DNA of 64,000 nucleotides from Asaia krungthepensis NRIC 0535 (GCF_025995175.1 NZ_BAPV01000005.1:101609-165608); one strand, 5' to 3'; counted from the stretch's first letter, positions 8,689 to 17,810 are shown. A program made the numbers and translations. Notes: generated from the letters alone by a model not told the origin.

Positions 8689-8919
8689 GCGCGGCTCCCC
8701 TTGATCTATCAGGCAGGAATGAAAGGCCTCGAACGGGCTGAAAGAACGCTAGGGGGCCGCACGCCATTGCTCAATCATAATGAGATGGAGTTTGGTTTGG
8801 CGTTTCATAAATTAAAAGACGCGACAAACCCCGTCATACTGCTCGAAGAAACCGTCATCCCACAGCATGGGCAATCGAAAAGGGCAGGTTGATCACGATG
8901 ACAGGGGGGATATCATATC

Positions 8920-9903
8920 ATGCTGTCTGAATCAGGATTCCTGCCCTTGTCCCGTGCGCGTACGCCCAACCAGCCTCGACGCCTCCCCCGTGCCAGCGGA
9001 TTTCAGGGCCGCATTGCGGAGGTCGATCTGCGGTTGCTGCGGGTCTTTGCCTGCGTGGCGCAACATGGCGGGTTTGCCGCGGCCGAGCTTGCGCTGGGCA
9101 AGAGCAAATCCTCCATCAGCATCGATATTGCCGCGCTCGAAAACCGCCTCAGCATGGTGCTTTGCCATCGCGGTCGGGCAGGATTTGCGCTCACGAGCGA
9201 GGGGGAAGGCGTGCTCGATGCCACGACGCGTCTGTTCAACGATCTCGATCTGTTTCAGCAGCGAATCAATGACGTGAGCGGCACGCTGTCAGGCCGTTTC
9301 TGCCTCTATCTGCCCGATAACATCCAGTTCCATGGGGAGACGGCGCTTTTGCGCGCCATACAGATCTTTACCAGCCGTTATCCGGCGGTCGAACTGGATG
9401 TGCGCTCCGCCTCGACACGCGATGTCGAGTTCGCCGTTCGCAACGGCACGGCAACCGCAGGGATCACGCTCTACCCCCATCAGCAGCCGGAAATGGAAGC
9501 GACCGCGTTGTTCAGCGAGCGGTCCAATCTCTATTGCGGCCCACGTCATCCGCTTTTCGAAGTGCCGGAAGAGGCTATCGATATCGCGGCTCTGGCGCAG
9601 GCACGCATGATCAGCGTGAGCGATGCCGCTTCGTCCCCGCGCTGGGACGAATTACGCCCCGCCATGAATTTCGCCGCGAAAGCCGAGAACATCGATTCCC
9701 GCGCGCTGCTGATCCTGTCAGGCATGTATGTCGGGTTCCTGCCTGAGCTGTTCGTCACCCAGATGGTCCAGCAGGACCGGTTGCGTCATATCCGTTTCAA
9801 TGACCTGCATCTGGTCAATCACTTCTATTTCCTGATACGCCCCACGCCGGAAAACGGTCTCATGGCCGAAACATTCCGCTCCATTCTCGAAGAGACATGC
9901 TGA
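8920..9903 (+). CDS. LysR-family transcriptional regulator
   Basis: A 327-residue LysR protein. The winged helix-turn-helix is displaced to about residues 35-95 (VDLRLLRVFACVAQHGGF ... KSKSSISIDIAALE), after a 30-residue N-terminal extension with many Arg and Pro, so the true start could be further in. Residues about 120-320 form the periplasmic-binding-protein-like effector domain. Its stop overlaps the start of the ABC transporter gene (TGATG), so regulator and importer are translationally coupled, and it diverges from the amidinohydrolase-like gene. The natural inference is that it controls both sides in response to the imported compound. An AGGGGGG stretch lies 11 bases before the ATG at 8920. 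Confidence 0.88.
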   Translation: MLSESGFLPLSRARTPNQPRRLPRASGFQGRIAEVDLRLLRVFACVAQHGGFAAAELALGKSKSSISIDIAALENRLSMVLCHRGRAGFALTSEGEGVLDATTRLFNDLDLFQQRINDVSGTLSGRFCLYLPDNIQFHGETALLRAIQIFTSRYPAVELDVRSASTRDVEFAVRNGTATAGITLYPHQQPEMEATALFSERSNLYCGPRHPLFEVPEEAIDIAALAQARMISVSDAASSPRWDELRPAMNFAAKAENIDSRALLILSGMYVGFLPELFVTQMVQQDRLRHIRFNDLHLVNHFYFLIRPTPENGLMAETFRSILEETC

Positions 9904-11483
9904 TGCGGCTTCTGACCTGCCTGCTCCTCTGCCTCGCAGCTCTTCTGTCGAGCGCGTCTGTCAGGGCGCAGGAGCGCCCCTCCTTCATCGAGAACAACAC
10001 GCTGAGTGTGTGCACCAACCCGACCCTGCCGCCCATGACCTTTGTCAATGGGGCGGATCTCTCGGCGATTGACGGGTTCGATATCGCACTGGCCAGGGAG
10101 CTCGGTGCGCTGTGGCATGTGCCGGTCACCTTCAAGACCATGGATTTTACGGGGCTGTTCCCGAGTCTGGCCGCCGGGCGGTGCAGCTTGGTCATCAGCG
10201 GGGTGCTGAAGCAGGCGGCACGCGAGCATCTTTTCGACGCCGTTGCCTATCTCGACACCTCACCGGTTATCGTGGCCCCGAGCCAGATTGCGCCGGTTAC
10301 GAGTTTCGAGGCTCTGGCCGGCCAGAGCCTCGCCGTCGAATCCGGGACCAGCTATGCGGCCCGTATCGAGGAGATCAACCGGACCCTGATCTCGCGCGGC
10401 AAGCCCCCCATCGCCTTGCAGCAATATCCGAGCGAGGATCAGGTGGTGCAGCAGGTGCTTGTCGGGCGCTCGCAGAATTTCCTCAGTCAGGATGTCGAGC
10501 TTTTCTATCGTCAGGCCCAGCTTGGCGGGAAGCTCCACGTGATCTTCAGTCCCAGCCTGCCGGGCTATTCCGAGTTCGCGCTCTATCTGCGCCGCTCCGG
10601 TCAGGACAAGGCGCTTCTGGCCGCTGCCATCGACACGCTGAAGAGACAAGGCAAAATCACGGCCCTCGAGAAGAAATGGAATGTGGGTAAAGCCGCGCGC
10701 GCCGCCCTCGGCGTGACGAGCGAAAGGCCGCGTTTCAATACCGCCACTTTCTTTTCGGCGCTGTTTTCCATGGCATTTCTCAAAGGCGCCGTGATGACAC
10801 TGGTCATTGCGTTGGCCTCCCATGCCGCCGCCATCGTGATTTCCATTCCCATCGCGCTCAAGCTCAACGCGCCGCGCTCCCTCTGGCATCCCTTCCTGCG
10901 CGCCTATGTCGCCGTATTCCGGGGCGCGCCGACCCTGCTGCAATTACTGTTCATCTGGAATGCCCTGCCGCAATTCTTTCCCATATTTCGTGAAGGATGG
11001 TTCTCGCCGTTTCTTGCCACCTGGATCTGCCTGTCGATCAATGAATCGGCCTATCAGGTCGAGATCAACCGTGCCGCGTTGAGCGCCATCGACCCCGGGC
11101 AACTGGCAGGCGGGCAGGCTTTGGGCATGAGTCCGTCGCAAATCTACCGCCATGTGATCTTTCCGCAGGCATTGCGCGTGGCCCTGCCGCCCACCATCAA
11201 CGAGTTCATCTCCCTGCTCAAGACCACCTCGCTGGCCTCGGTCATCTCCCTGCAGGAACTGCTTTTCATTACCCAGGTCCAGGTGGCGCGCAGCTTCGAG
11301 TTCACCGAGTATTACGCGGCGGCACTGGTCTATTATCTGGCTATGGTCTTCGCCTTCCTGCATCTGCAAAAACGCATCGAGACCCGCTTCGTCTGGGCCA
11401 GTCGCGCCAGTGCCGGAGGAAAGACAGGACCGCGTATCGAGAGCCCAACAGACGGAACGGAGGCGTCGCGCCATGCTGCATAA
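9903..11483 (+). CDS. Amino-acid ABC transporter: fused binding protein and permease
   Basis: A 526-residue fusion of two parts that are usually separate. A signal peptide (RLLTCLLLCLAALLSSASVRA) leads into a family 3 solute-binding domain (about 25-265; NTLSVCTNPTLPPMTFVNG, the typical first strand, and DGFDIALARELG). It continues into a polar-amino-acid permease domain (about 290-500) with several membrane segments and the EAA-like loop GQALGMSPSQIYRHVIFPQA. The product would hold its binding domain tethered at the outer face of the inner membrane. ATG at 9903 overlaps the LysR stop and is preferred to 9897. The ATPase gene follows with an 11-base overlap. The ligand is probably a polar amino acid or a relative. 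Confidence 0.9.
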   Translation: MRLLTCLLLCLAALLSSASVRAQERPSFIENNTLSVCTNPTLPPMTFVNGADLSAIDGFDIALARELGALWHVPVTFKTMDFTGLFPSLAAGRCSLVISGVLKQAAREHLFDAVAYLDTSPVIVAPSQIAPVTSFEALAGQSLAVESGTSYAARIEEINRTLISRGKPPIALQQYPSEDQVVQQVLVGRSQNFLSQDVELFYRQAQLGGKLHVIFSPSLPGYSEFALYLRRSGQDKALLAAAIDTLKRQGKITALEKKWNVGKAARAALGVTSERPRFNTATFFSALFSMAFLKGAVMTLVIALASHAAAIVISIPIALKLNAPRSLWHPFLRAYVAVFRGAPTLLQLLFIWNALPQFFPIFREGWFSPFLATWICLSINESAYQVEINRAALSAIDPGQLAGGQALGMSPSQIYRHVIFPQALRVALPPTINEFISLLKTTSLASVISLQELLFITQVQVARSFEFTEYYAAALVYYLAMVFAFLHLQKRIETRFVWASRASAGGKTGPRIESPTDGTEASRHAA

Positions 11484-12234
11484 TCTGCCTCCCGATCCGG
11501 ATTGCGCGCTCAGCCTGCGCAAGCTCAGCAAATTCTATGGCGAGTTTCTGGCTCTGGACCGGATCAGCCTCGATATCGCCCATGGGGAGAAGATCGTCGT
11601 GCTTGGCCCTTCGGGCTCGGGAAAATCGACCTTCATCCGCACGCTCAACCGGATCGAGCCGCATGATAGCGGTGTGCTGATGATCGATGGCGAGGTGATT
11701 GACGACAAGACCAGCCTGCCTTTGCTGCGCGGGGCGGTGGGCATGGTATTCCAGAACTACAATCTGTTCCCGCATCTGACCGTGCTGGAAAACTGCATTC
11801 TGGCCCCGCGTCTAGTGCGCAAGGCCCATCGCGATGCGACCGAAAGCCTCGCGCGTGCCTATCTGGATCAGGTCGGTATCGGCGAACAGGCCGATAAATA
11901 CCCGATCCAGCTTTCAGGCGGTCAGCAGCAACGCGTCGCCATTGCACGCGCCTTGTGCATGGCCCCCGATATCATCCTCTTCGACGAGCCCACCGCTGCT
12001 CTGGATCCCGAGGCCATCAAGGGTGTGATCGGGATCATCGATAGTCTGGCCGAGCGCCGGATCACCACCATCTGTGTCACCCATGAGATGGGCTTTGCCC
12101 GTCACATCGCCGATCGCGTCGTCTTCATGGACAAGGGCGTCGTACTCGAAGCCTCGCCGCCCGAGCAATTCTTCACGGCTCCGCAAAGCGCGCGTGCACG
12201 CCAGTTTCTGGACCAGATGATCCATCACGCCTGA
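11473..12234 (+). CDS. Polar amino-acid ABC transporter ATP-binding protein
   Basis: A 253-residue ATPase of the GlnQ/HisP class. Walker A is GPSGSGKS (45-52), the Q-loop is in MVFQNYNLFPH, the signature is LSGGQQQR, Walker B is IILFDEP and the switch His is in VTHEMGFA. These proteins power import through the family 3 permease, which is encoded immediately upstream as a fusion with the binding protein; the two genes overlap by 11 bases. The start at 11473 follows GGAGGCG; the longer reading from 11410 lies within the permease gene. Length and motif spacing are normal. Confidence 0.93.
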   Translation: MLHNLPPDPDCALSLRKLSKFYGEFLALDRISLDIAHGEKIVVLGPSGSGKSTFIRTLNRIEPHDSGVLMIDGEVIDDKTSLPLLRGAVGMVFQNYNLFPHLTVLENCILAPRLVRKAHRDATESLARAYLDQVGIGEQADKYPIQLSGGQQQRVAIARALCMAPDIILFDEPTAALDPEAIKGVIGIIDSLAERRITTICVTHEMGFARHIADRVVFMDKGVVLEASPPEQFFTAPQSARARQFLDQMIHHA

Positions 12235-12240
12235 ACCAAG

Positions 12241-12294
12241 GCACGAGATTCAGGCTTCCTCCTCTCCGCCCCAGGAGAACGGGAGAGCTCGTGC
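12241..12294 (+). other. Long interrupted stem-loop after the ABC transporter genes
   Basis: GCACGAG (12241-12247) is repeated in inverted form as CTCGTGC (12288-12294), and inside it CTCTCC can pair with GGAGAG. There is no T-run, so this is not a standard intrinsic terminator. It may be a transcript-processing or attenuating hairpin between the importer and the TonB receptor gene. Support is only the base complementarity. Confidence 0.35.
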
Positions 12295-12428
12295 GCTCTT
12301 GCGTCAAATTTCAAGGAAGGCGCGAAATGGGTAATGATCTGACAAAGTGAGGTTTGGTTTTTTCCAATCGACCATGATGTCGTTTCGCCTCTTCAATGAC
12401 AGGGAAGCCACTGACGGGAGTCCTTTTC

Positions 12429-14762
12429 ATGATGACGCGCCTGCCCAAAGGATTTCGCCGCCTGACCAGCACGGCGCTTTCGCTCTCCGCCGGAATCGTG
12501 CTGGTTGGCTCGGGATTGAACGCGCCCTGTATGGGCGGTGTGGCCCATGCAGCCACCGCGCCAAGTGTCGCGGCCCAGAAGAATGCCACTCATCGCGCGG
12601 TGTCGTCCCGGGTCGGTCAGGCGTCGCGCAGTGGCATTCGTTCACGGCGTCATGCAGCGCCCCATTCCGACCCGGAGGCCATTCAGGTCACGGGCTCGCG
12701 GGCGCAGCGCTTCCTGACCACGGCCGCGACGGTCAATGTGCTGAGTGGCCGCGAATTGCAGGAACTGCACATCACCAGCCCCAAGGATATTGCCGCCTAT
12801 ACGCCCGGCCTTACCGCGGTGAATGCCACTTCGGGCAGCACGCCTGTCTTCTCGATCCGCGGGATCGGGCTGGACGATTATACCGGCAATAATATGGGCG
12901 GGATCGGCATCTATCAGGACGGCGTCTTTGCCCCCTATCCTGTATTCTATACGGGGCAGATGTTCGACACCCAGTCCGTCGCCGTCGAGAAGGGGCCGCA
13001 GGGTTTCGATTACGGGCGCAGTTCCACGGGCGGGAACATTGCGGTCGAGACGGTCAAGCCCGATGGCAAATTCGGCGGCTATGTGGATTGGGGCTATAGC
13101 AGCTATGGTACCAACACGGCGAGTGCAGCGGTCAATGTGCCAATTACCGACCGTATCCAGAACCGCACCGCCTTTTCCTATATCAATGGCGATGGCTGGC
13201 AGCGCGATATCCACACGAACAAACGCTATGGCTCGCAGGATCAGCTCGGCTTGCGCAATCTCACGCGCTTTCTGATTGATGACCGTTCTAGCCTGCTGCT
13301 GAACATCCATTACACGCGCGACAAGGGTATTTCGATGTCGCCGCAGGATACGGATGGCGATGCGGTCAACGGCTTTCCGACCGGAACGGTGGGTGTGGGG
13401 CCGAACGCCGCCTATAACGCGGTCAATGTGGGCACGAACCGTGTGGGCCGCAACGAGAATGGCGGCGGCGTCTCGATCAATTACACGCATGATTTCAACT
13501 GGGGGCAGTTTGTTTCGACCACTGCGTTCGACGCCTTCCGTCGCAGCGATTATGATAATTACGATGGTGAATCAATCAACGTCGGTGATTATCATTGGAA
13601 CGACACGTCCCTCGCCCAGTCCCATGACATGCATCTCAGGATGGATCTGGCAAAGCGCTTCCACCTGACGGTGGGCGTCTACGAATCCTGGGATAAGATC
13701 AACGGGGCCTATACGAGTTACCGCTCCTTTCTGCTCGGCGTGCCCAACGGCAATCTGACGGATCGCTTCGTACAGCAGAATGTCTCGTCCGGGCTCTATA
13801 TCAACACGGTCACCAATGTGCTGCGGAACCTCGATTTCATCGCCTCGGGCCGTTTCTCCTGGGATGATCGTGGCTTCAATGGCGGCACGATCGACGATGC
13901 TGGTGCGCTGACGACCAAGGGTGCCTATCTGTCACGCCTCGACACCACCCATTCCTATGCCCGCCTGACAGGGCGCGTGGGGCTCCGTTACACCATCGTG
14001 CCCGGCACACAGGTCTATGCCACCATTTCCAACGGCTACAAGGCGGGCGCCTATTTTGCGGCCCCTGTTTCAGCCCCTCAGGCGCTCGATTACGTGCGTC
14101 CTGAGAACATGATCGCTTATGAAATCGGCGCCAAGACCAGCCTGATGCACAACCATGTGCAGATCGAAGGCGCACTGTTCGATTACGAATATCACAACCG
14201 CCAGACGCTGTTCGTGGCTGAAATGCCCATGAACATCACCTCGCTCAGCCTTGGGCCGATCCCCCGTGCCCGTACCCGTGGCGGTGAATTGTCGAGCACG
14301 CTGTATGATCTGATCCCGAATCTCGATCTGCGTGGCTCTTTCGCCTATCTCGATGCGCAGGCGACCAATGCGGTCAATGATATTGGCGGTCTGCCGCTGC
14401 TTTCCTCCGTTACCGCTCATTCGGTGCTGCCTTTTGCCCCGCGCTTCTCCTGGAATGCCGTGGCACGCTATGGCATCGACCTGCCGCGCGCCTATCGTAT
14501 GACGCTCCAGACCAGCTACACCTGGAAGGACAATATGCTCGTGGCTCTGGGCGACCCCAATGGCGTGACCGACAAGATCAGCTCTTTCGGGATGCGGATG
14601 GAAGTGGGGCCGAAAACCGGCAAATGGACGGCTGCCGTGTATGTCGACAACATGCTCAACAAGCACGGCAACACCTATTCCTTCACCGGGTCGGATAATT
14701 CCCGCGTGCAGTTCCTTCAGACGCCACGCTGGATCGGCTGCGATCTGCGCTATAATTTCTGA
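12429..14762 (+). CDS. TonB-dependent outer-membrane receptor
   Basis: A 777-residue receptor. An N-terminal export signal is followed by a plug domain (about 80-200) recognised by EAIQVTGSRAQ, TAATVNVLSGRELQEL, FSIRGIGLDDYTGNNMGG and the end-of-plug motif VAVEKGPQGFDYGRSSTGG. It continues into a beta barrel ending RWIGCDLRYNF with the expected C-terminal Phe. Such barrels take up siderophores, carbohydrates or other large solutes with energy from TonB. The ATG at 12429 is chosen for GGGAG nine bases before it. It lies between an amino-acid ABC importer and the isomerase/oxygenase/aldolase genes in the same direction, which suggests uptake of the compound this cluster degrades; nothing in it marks iron transport. 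Confidence 0.9.
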   Translation: MMTRLPKGFRRLTSTALSLSAGIVLVGSGLNAPCMGGVAHAATAPSVAAQKNATHRAVSSRVGQASRSGIRSRRHAAPHSDPEAIQVTGSRAQRFLTTAATVNVLSGRELQELHITSPKDIAAYTPGLTAVNATSGSTPVFSIRGIGLDDYTGNNMGGIGIYQDGVFAPYPVFYTGQMFDTQSVAVEKGPQGFDYGRSSTGGNIAVETVKPDGKFGGYVDWGYSSYGTNTASAAVNVPITDRIQNRTAFSYINGDGWQRDIHTNKRYGSQDQLGLRNLTRFLIDDRSSLLLNIHYTRDKGISMSPQDTDGDAVNGFPTGTVGVGPNAAYNAVNVGTNRVGRNENGGGVSINYTHDFNWGQFVSTTAFDAFRRSDYDNYDGESINVGDYHWNDTSLAQSHDMHLRMDLAKRFHLTVGVYESWDKINGAYTSYRSFLLGVPNGNLTDRFVQQNVSSGLYINTVTNVLRNLDFIASGRFSWDDRGFNGGTIDDAGALTTKGAYLSRLDTTHSYARLTGRVGLRYTIVPGTQVYATISNGYKAGAYFAAPVSAPQALDYVRPENMIAYEIGAKTSLMHNHVQIEGALFDYEYHNRQTLFVAEMPMNITSLSLGPIPRARTRGGELSSTLYDLIPNLDLRGSFAYLDAQATNAVNDIGGLPLLSSVTAHSVLPFAPRFSWNAVARYGIDLPRAYRMTLQTSYTWKDNMLVALGDPNGVTDKISSFGMRMEVGPKTGKWTAAVYVDNMLNKHGNTYSFTGSDNSRVQFLQTPRWIGCDLRYNF

Positions 14763-14795
14763 TCCGACACGAGCATGACGGGAGACGACACGCCG

Positions 14796-15650
14796 ATGCG
14801 CCTCGACAGCTTCCTGACACTCTGGGGCGATCTCCGCCCCTGGGATACCGTCATCGCCGATGCCCATCGTCGAGGCTATGACGGTATCGAGGCGCGTATC
14901 CCGGAACCGGAAAACCTCTCAGCCCGTTGCATGGCACTGCGCGACGCAGAATGCCCCTATATCGCCATTGCCCTGACCGGGGGCGGAGTCATACCCCGCC
15001 AGAGCGCGACGCTGGACGATCATCTGGCCGATCTGGATGATGCTCTTGGGCGCGCCGCGCTCCTCTCCCCCCGCTTCGTGAACGTGCTGGGCGGCAATGA
15101 TCGCTGGAATACTGCGCTCCAGGCCGAATTCATCGGTCGTGCCCTGCAGCTGGGACAGAAGCACGGGCTGACGCTCAGCTTCGAGACCCATCGTGCCCGG
15201 CTCTGCGCCACGCCCTGGATGACGCTCGATGTTCTCGCGCAGATACCTGAGGCGCTTTTTACCGCCGATATCAGCCATTGGGTGGTGGGCTGCGAAAGAC
15301 TGCTCGATGACCCCTGCGATGATTTCAGCGCTTTTATCGCGCGCGTGCATCACGTTCAGGCGCGCGTGGGCTACGATCAGGGACCGCAGGTTTCGCATCC
15401 CGCGGCACCTGAAAATCGCGCCGCACTCGATTTTCACCGCGATTTCTGGTGCCGGATCTGGGTGTCACAGCGCGCTCGCGGCTACGATGTCACGACGCTG
15501 ACACCGGAATGTGGCCCCGATGGCTACACCCATACCTTGCCCTTCACCGATCTGCCCCTTGCCGACCGCCACGCCATGAATGACTGGCTCAGGCAGGATC
15601 AGGTCAGATCCTTCGCGGGGTGCTTCCCCGCTTCAGCAGGAGAGTCCTGA
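14796..15650 (+). CDS. Sugar phosphate isomerase/epimerase-like TIM-barrel protein
   Basis: A 284-residue member of the xylose-isomerase-like AP-endonuclease 2 superfamily. Candidate metal ligands occur in the usual order: Glu in LSFETHRAR, Asp/His in TADISHWVV, His in VHHVQARVG and Glu in TPECGPDGY. Relatives isomerise or epimerise keto acids, sugars or inososes, or act as dehydratases; the substrate is not deducible. The start at 14796 (MRLDSFLTLWG) is favoured because GGGAGA lies upstream; a longer start at 14775 is possible. It is 33 bases after the TonB receptor gene and one base before the oxygenase gene, a tight operon. Confidence 0.82.
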   Translation: MRLDSFLTLWGDLRPWDTVIADAHRRGYDGIEARIPEPENLSARCMALRDAECPYIAIALTGGGVIPRQSATLDDHLADLDDALGRAALLSPRFVNVLGGNDRWNTALQAEFIGRALQLGQKHGLTLSFETHRARLCATPWMTLDVLAQIPEALFTADISHWVVGCERLLDDPCDDFSAFIARVHHVQARVGYDQGPQVSHPAAPENRAALDFHRDFWCRIWVSQRARGYDVTTLTPECGPDGYTHTLPFTDLPLADRHAMNDWLRQDQVRSFAGCFPASAGES

Positions 15651-15651
15651 C

Positions 15652-16686
15652 ATGACAGAAGAGACGTTCACGTCCATTCCGGTGATCGATATTGCCGGGC
15701 TGTATTCGGCAGACAAGACCGATCGTCAGAAAGTGGCGGCGGCGCTGCACGAGGCGGCCAGCAGGATCGGGTTCTTCTATATTGCCGGTCATCGCGTCGC
15801 GCCCAAACTCATCACCGATCTGCGCCAGGCCGCGAAGGATTTCTTCTCCCAGCCTCTGGAGGAGAAAATGAAGCGCTATATCGGGAGTTCCGCCTCTCAT
15901 AAGGGCTTCGTTCCGGAAGGGGAGGAAATCTACAACAAATCCCGACCCGACCATAAGGAAGCCTTCGATATCGGCTTCGAGGTTCCTGCCGATCACCCTC
16001 TGGTCCAGTCCGGAACGCCGCTTCTCGGTCCGAATGACTGGCCTGAAATCCCGCTGTTCCGCGAACGGGCAAGCGCCTATTACAAGGCCGTTTTCGAGCT
16101 GGGGCGCGCGTTGTTTCGTGGTTTCGCCCTCGCACTGGGGCTCGATGAACATAGTTTCGACGATGTAGCGCAGTTCCCTCCCTCGAAACTGCGCATGATC
16201 CATTATCCCTTCGATGGCGAGGCCCATGACGCACCGGGCATTGGCGCGCATACGGATTATGAGTGCTTTACCATTCTGCTGGCCGACCAGCCGGGTCTGG
16301 AGGTGCTGAACGGCAAGGGTGAGTGGATCGACGCACCGCCCATTCCGGGGAGTTTCGTGGTCAATATCGGCGATATGCTCGAAATGATGACGGCGGGTAC
16401 CTTTGTCGCCACCGCCCATCGTGTACGCAGCGTGAAGGAGGAACGCTATTCCTTCCCGCTCTTCTATGCCTGCGATTATCATCACGAGATACGTCCCCTC
16501 CCCGCTTTCGAGAAGGGCGACACCGCCTATGAGGCTGTGAAGATCGGCGATCACATGTGGGCGCAGGCCATGCAGACCTATTCCTATCTCATCGCCAAAC
16601 GCGAGCGCGGCGAGATCAGCTTGCCCGAGGGAACGCGACGCACCAACACGTTCGGGCATTTCAGCAAGACGGGAGTGACCGCATGA
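15652..16686 (+). CDS. 2-oxoglutarate/Fe(II)-dependent oxygenase (isopenicillin N synthase family)
   Basis: A 344-residue double-stranded beta-helix oxygenase. Iron ligands are His200 and Asp202 (AHTDYECF) and His256 (TAHRV); Arg265 and Ser267 (RYSFPLFY) bind 2-oxoglutarate. The N-terminal segment IPVIDIAGLY and RIGFFYIAGH are typical of this family, which includes plant-like hydroxylases, ethylene-forming enzyme and arginine or homoarginine oxygenases. It would hydroxylate or oxidatively cleave a small molecule in the cytosol. The ATG at 15652 follows CAGGAGAG. It overlaps the class II aldolase gene by ATGA, so hydroxylation followed by retro-aldol cleavage is an attractive but unproven sequence. 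Confidence 0.9.
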   Translation: MTEETFTSIPVIDIAGLYSADKTDRQKVAAALHEAASRIGFFYIAGHRVAPKLITDLRQAAKDFFSQPLEEKMKRYIGSSASHKGFVPEGEEIYNKSRPDHKEAFDIGFEVPADHPLVQSGTPLLGPNDWPEIPLFRERASAYYKAVFELGRALFRGFALALGLDEHSFDDVAQFPPSKLRMIHYPFDGEAHDAPGIGAHTDYECFTILLADQPGLEVLNGKGEWIDAPPIPGSFVVNIGDMLEMMTAGTFVATAHRVRSVKEERYSFPLFYACDYHHEIRPLPAFEKGDTAYEAVKIGDHMWAQAMQTYSYLIAKRERGEISLPEGTRRTNTFGHFSKTGVTA

Positions 16687-17417
16687 CCACCCGGACCGAG
16701 AGGGAACTGCGCGAGGAACTGGCTGCCGCCTATCGGCTCTACGCGCAGTTCGGCCTGACCGACATGGTCTACACCCATCTCTCCGTGCGTCTGCCCGGAG
16801 AGGGGCATCGCTTTCTGGTCAATCCCTACGGGCTGCTTTTCGAGGAGATTACGGCAAGCTCGCTTGTGGTGGTGGATTCAGAAGGGCACCCCCAGCAGGA
16901 GACGAGCTGGCCGGTCAATCCGGCAGGATTTGTGATCCATTCTGCCGTCCATCGCGCCCATCCCGAGGCCGACTGCGTGATGCACAGCCATACTCTGGCG
17001 GGCATGGCCATTGCGGCGCAGGAAGACGGAATCCTGCCCCTGAACCAGATCAATATGGAGTTCTACGGGCGCATCGGGTTTCACCCCTATGAGGGCATTG
17101 CGGCAGACGACAATCTGAGTGAGCGCGAGCGACTGGTGCGCGATCTGGGCGACCATATGGGACTGATCCTGCAAAATCACGGCCTGCTGACCATTGGCAG
17201 CACCGTGGCTCAGGCCTTTTATCGCATGTATTATCTGGAACAGGCCTGCCGCGTGCAGCTCGCCGCACAATCGACCGGGGCCAAGCTGCACTGTCCGAGC
17301 GAAGCCGAGGTATTGCGCGCGCGCCAGCAATTCGAGACAGACCCCGATCAGGGCCAGATGATCTGGAAAGCCCTGCGCCGCAAGCTGGATCGCGAACAGC
17401 CGGATTACAGGGACTGA
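16683..17417 (+). CDS. Class II aldolase/adducin family protein
   Basis: A 244-residue protein of the L-fuculose-phosphate/L-ribulose-phosphate epimerase family. Zinc ligands are expected at His101 and His103 (MHSHTLAG) and His166 (QNHGLLT); VNPAGFVIHSAVHRAHP is the conserved dimer loop. Members catalyse aldol cleavage, epimerisation or decarboxylation; some lack sugar-phosphate partners, as seems to be the case here because no kinase gene is nearby. Start and preceding oxygenase stop share ATGA, indicating translational coupling. It is the last gene of the putative catabolic island. Confidence 0.88.
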   Translation: MTTRTERELREELAAAYRLYAQFGLTDMVYTHLSVRLPGEGHRFLVNPYGLLFEEITASSLVVVDSEGHPQQETSWPVNPAGFVIHSAVHRAHPEADCVMHSHTLAGMAIAAQEDGILPLNQINMEFYGRIGFHPYEGIAADDNLSERERLVRDLGDHMGLILQNHGLLTIGSTVAQAFYRMYYLEQACRVQLAAQSTGAKLHCPSEAEVLRARQQFETDPDQGQMIWKALRRKLDREQPDYRD

Positions 17418-17518
17418 GCTACGCCACTCTGAAGCGCTGCGCACCCATGCCTCTCGTGTAGATCCCGATCGGACGATGTCGTTCAATCGGGTCAAGAAGC
17501 GCGCATAAACAGGGCTAT

Positions 17519-17558
17519 AAAGCGTTTTCCATGCATCAGGGTGCCGGGAAAACGCTTT
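17519..17558. terminator. 12-bp perfect inverted repeat, possible terminator of the aldolase operon
   Basis: AAAGCGTTTTCC (17519-17530) pairs perfectly with GGAAAACGCTTT (17547-17558) around a 16-base loop. It stands 100 bases after the aldolase stop. The lack of a following T-run makes it a weak terminator; a regulator-binding palindrome or an RNA-stabilising hairpin is equally possible. Confidence 0.4.
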
Positions 17559-17752
17559 CGTCCGTCCTCTTCGGCATAACGCTATCGTGCCCGCCCGTGC
17601 CTCAGACCTTCGCAACGGCATTGGCGTGTGGCCGCCTCGCTTTTCCAGCTTTCCAAGCATGAACGCGCTTTTGCAGGGACTACCCGTCATGCTCCTCGAG
17701 CTTGCCCTGACACGCCCTGTGCCTTTTCGGGCGCAGGTCATGCCCGGAACGT

Positions 17753-17789
17753 AAAAAACCCTCCGGGCGGTAAAGCCCGGAGGGTTTTT
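17753..17789 (-). terminator. Bidirectional intrinsic terminator
   Basis: ACCCTCCGGGC and GCCCGGAGGGT form a GC-rich stem of about 11 bp with a six-base loop, flanked by an A-run on one side and a T-run on the other. On the minus strand it lies 22 bases after the TonB receptor stop at 17811 and ends in six T, so it should terminate that transcript; it could also stop leftward and rightward read-through. Confidence 0.9.
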
Positions 17790-17810
17790 CATGTCAGACG
17801 TGTCGGACGA

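Larger units (their letters stand above)
17418..17810. other. Intergenic region with hairpin and terminator
   Basis: About 390 bases between the class II aldolase gene and the end of the TonB receptor gene on the other strand. I see no credible gene: the short open frames lack ribosome sites and family resemblance. It holds a 12-bp perfect inverted repeat (17519-17558) and the bidirectional terminator at 17753-17789. The stretch 17590-17750 shows nothing I can name. Confidence 0.6.
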
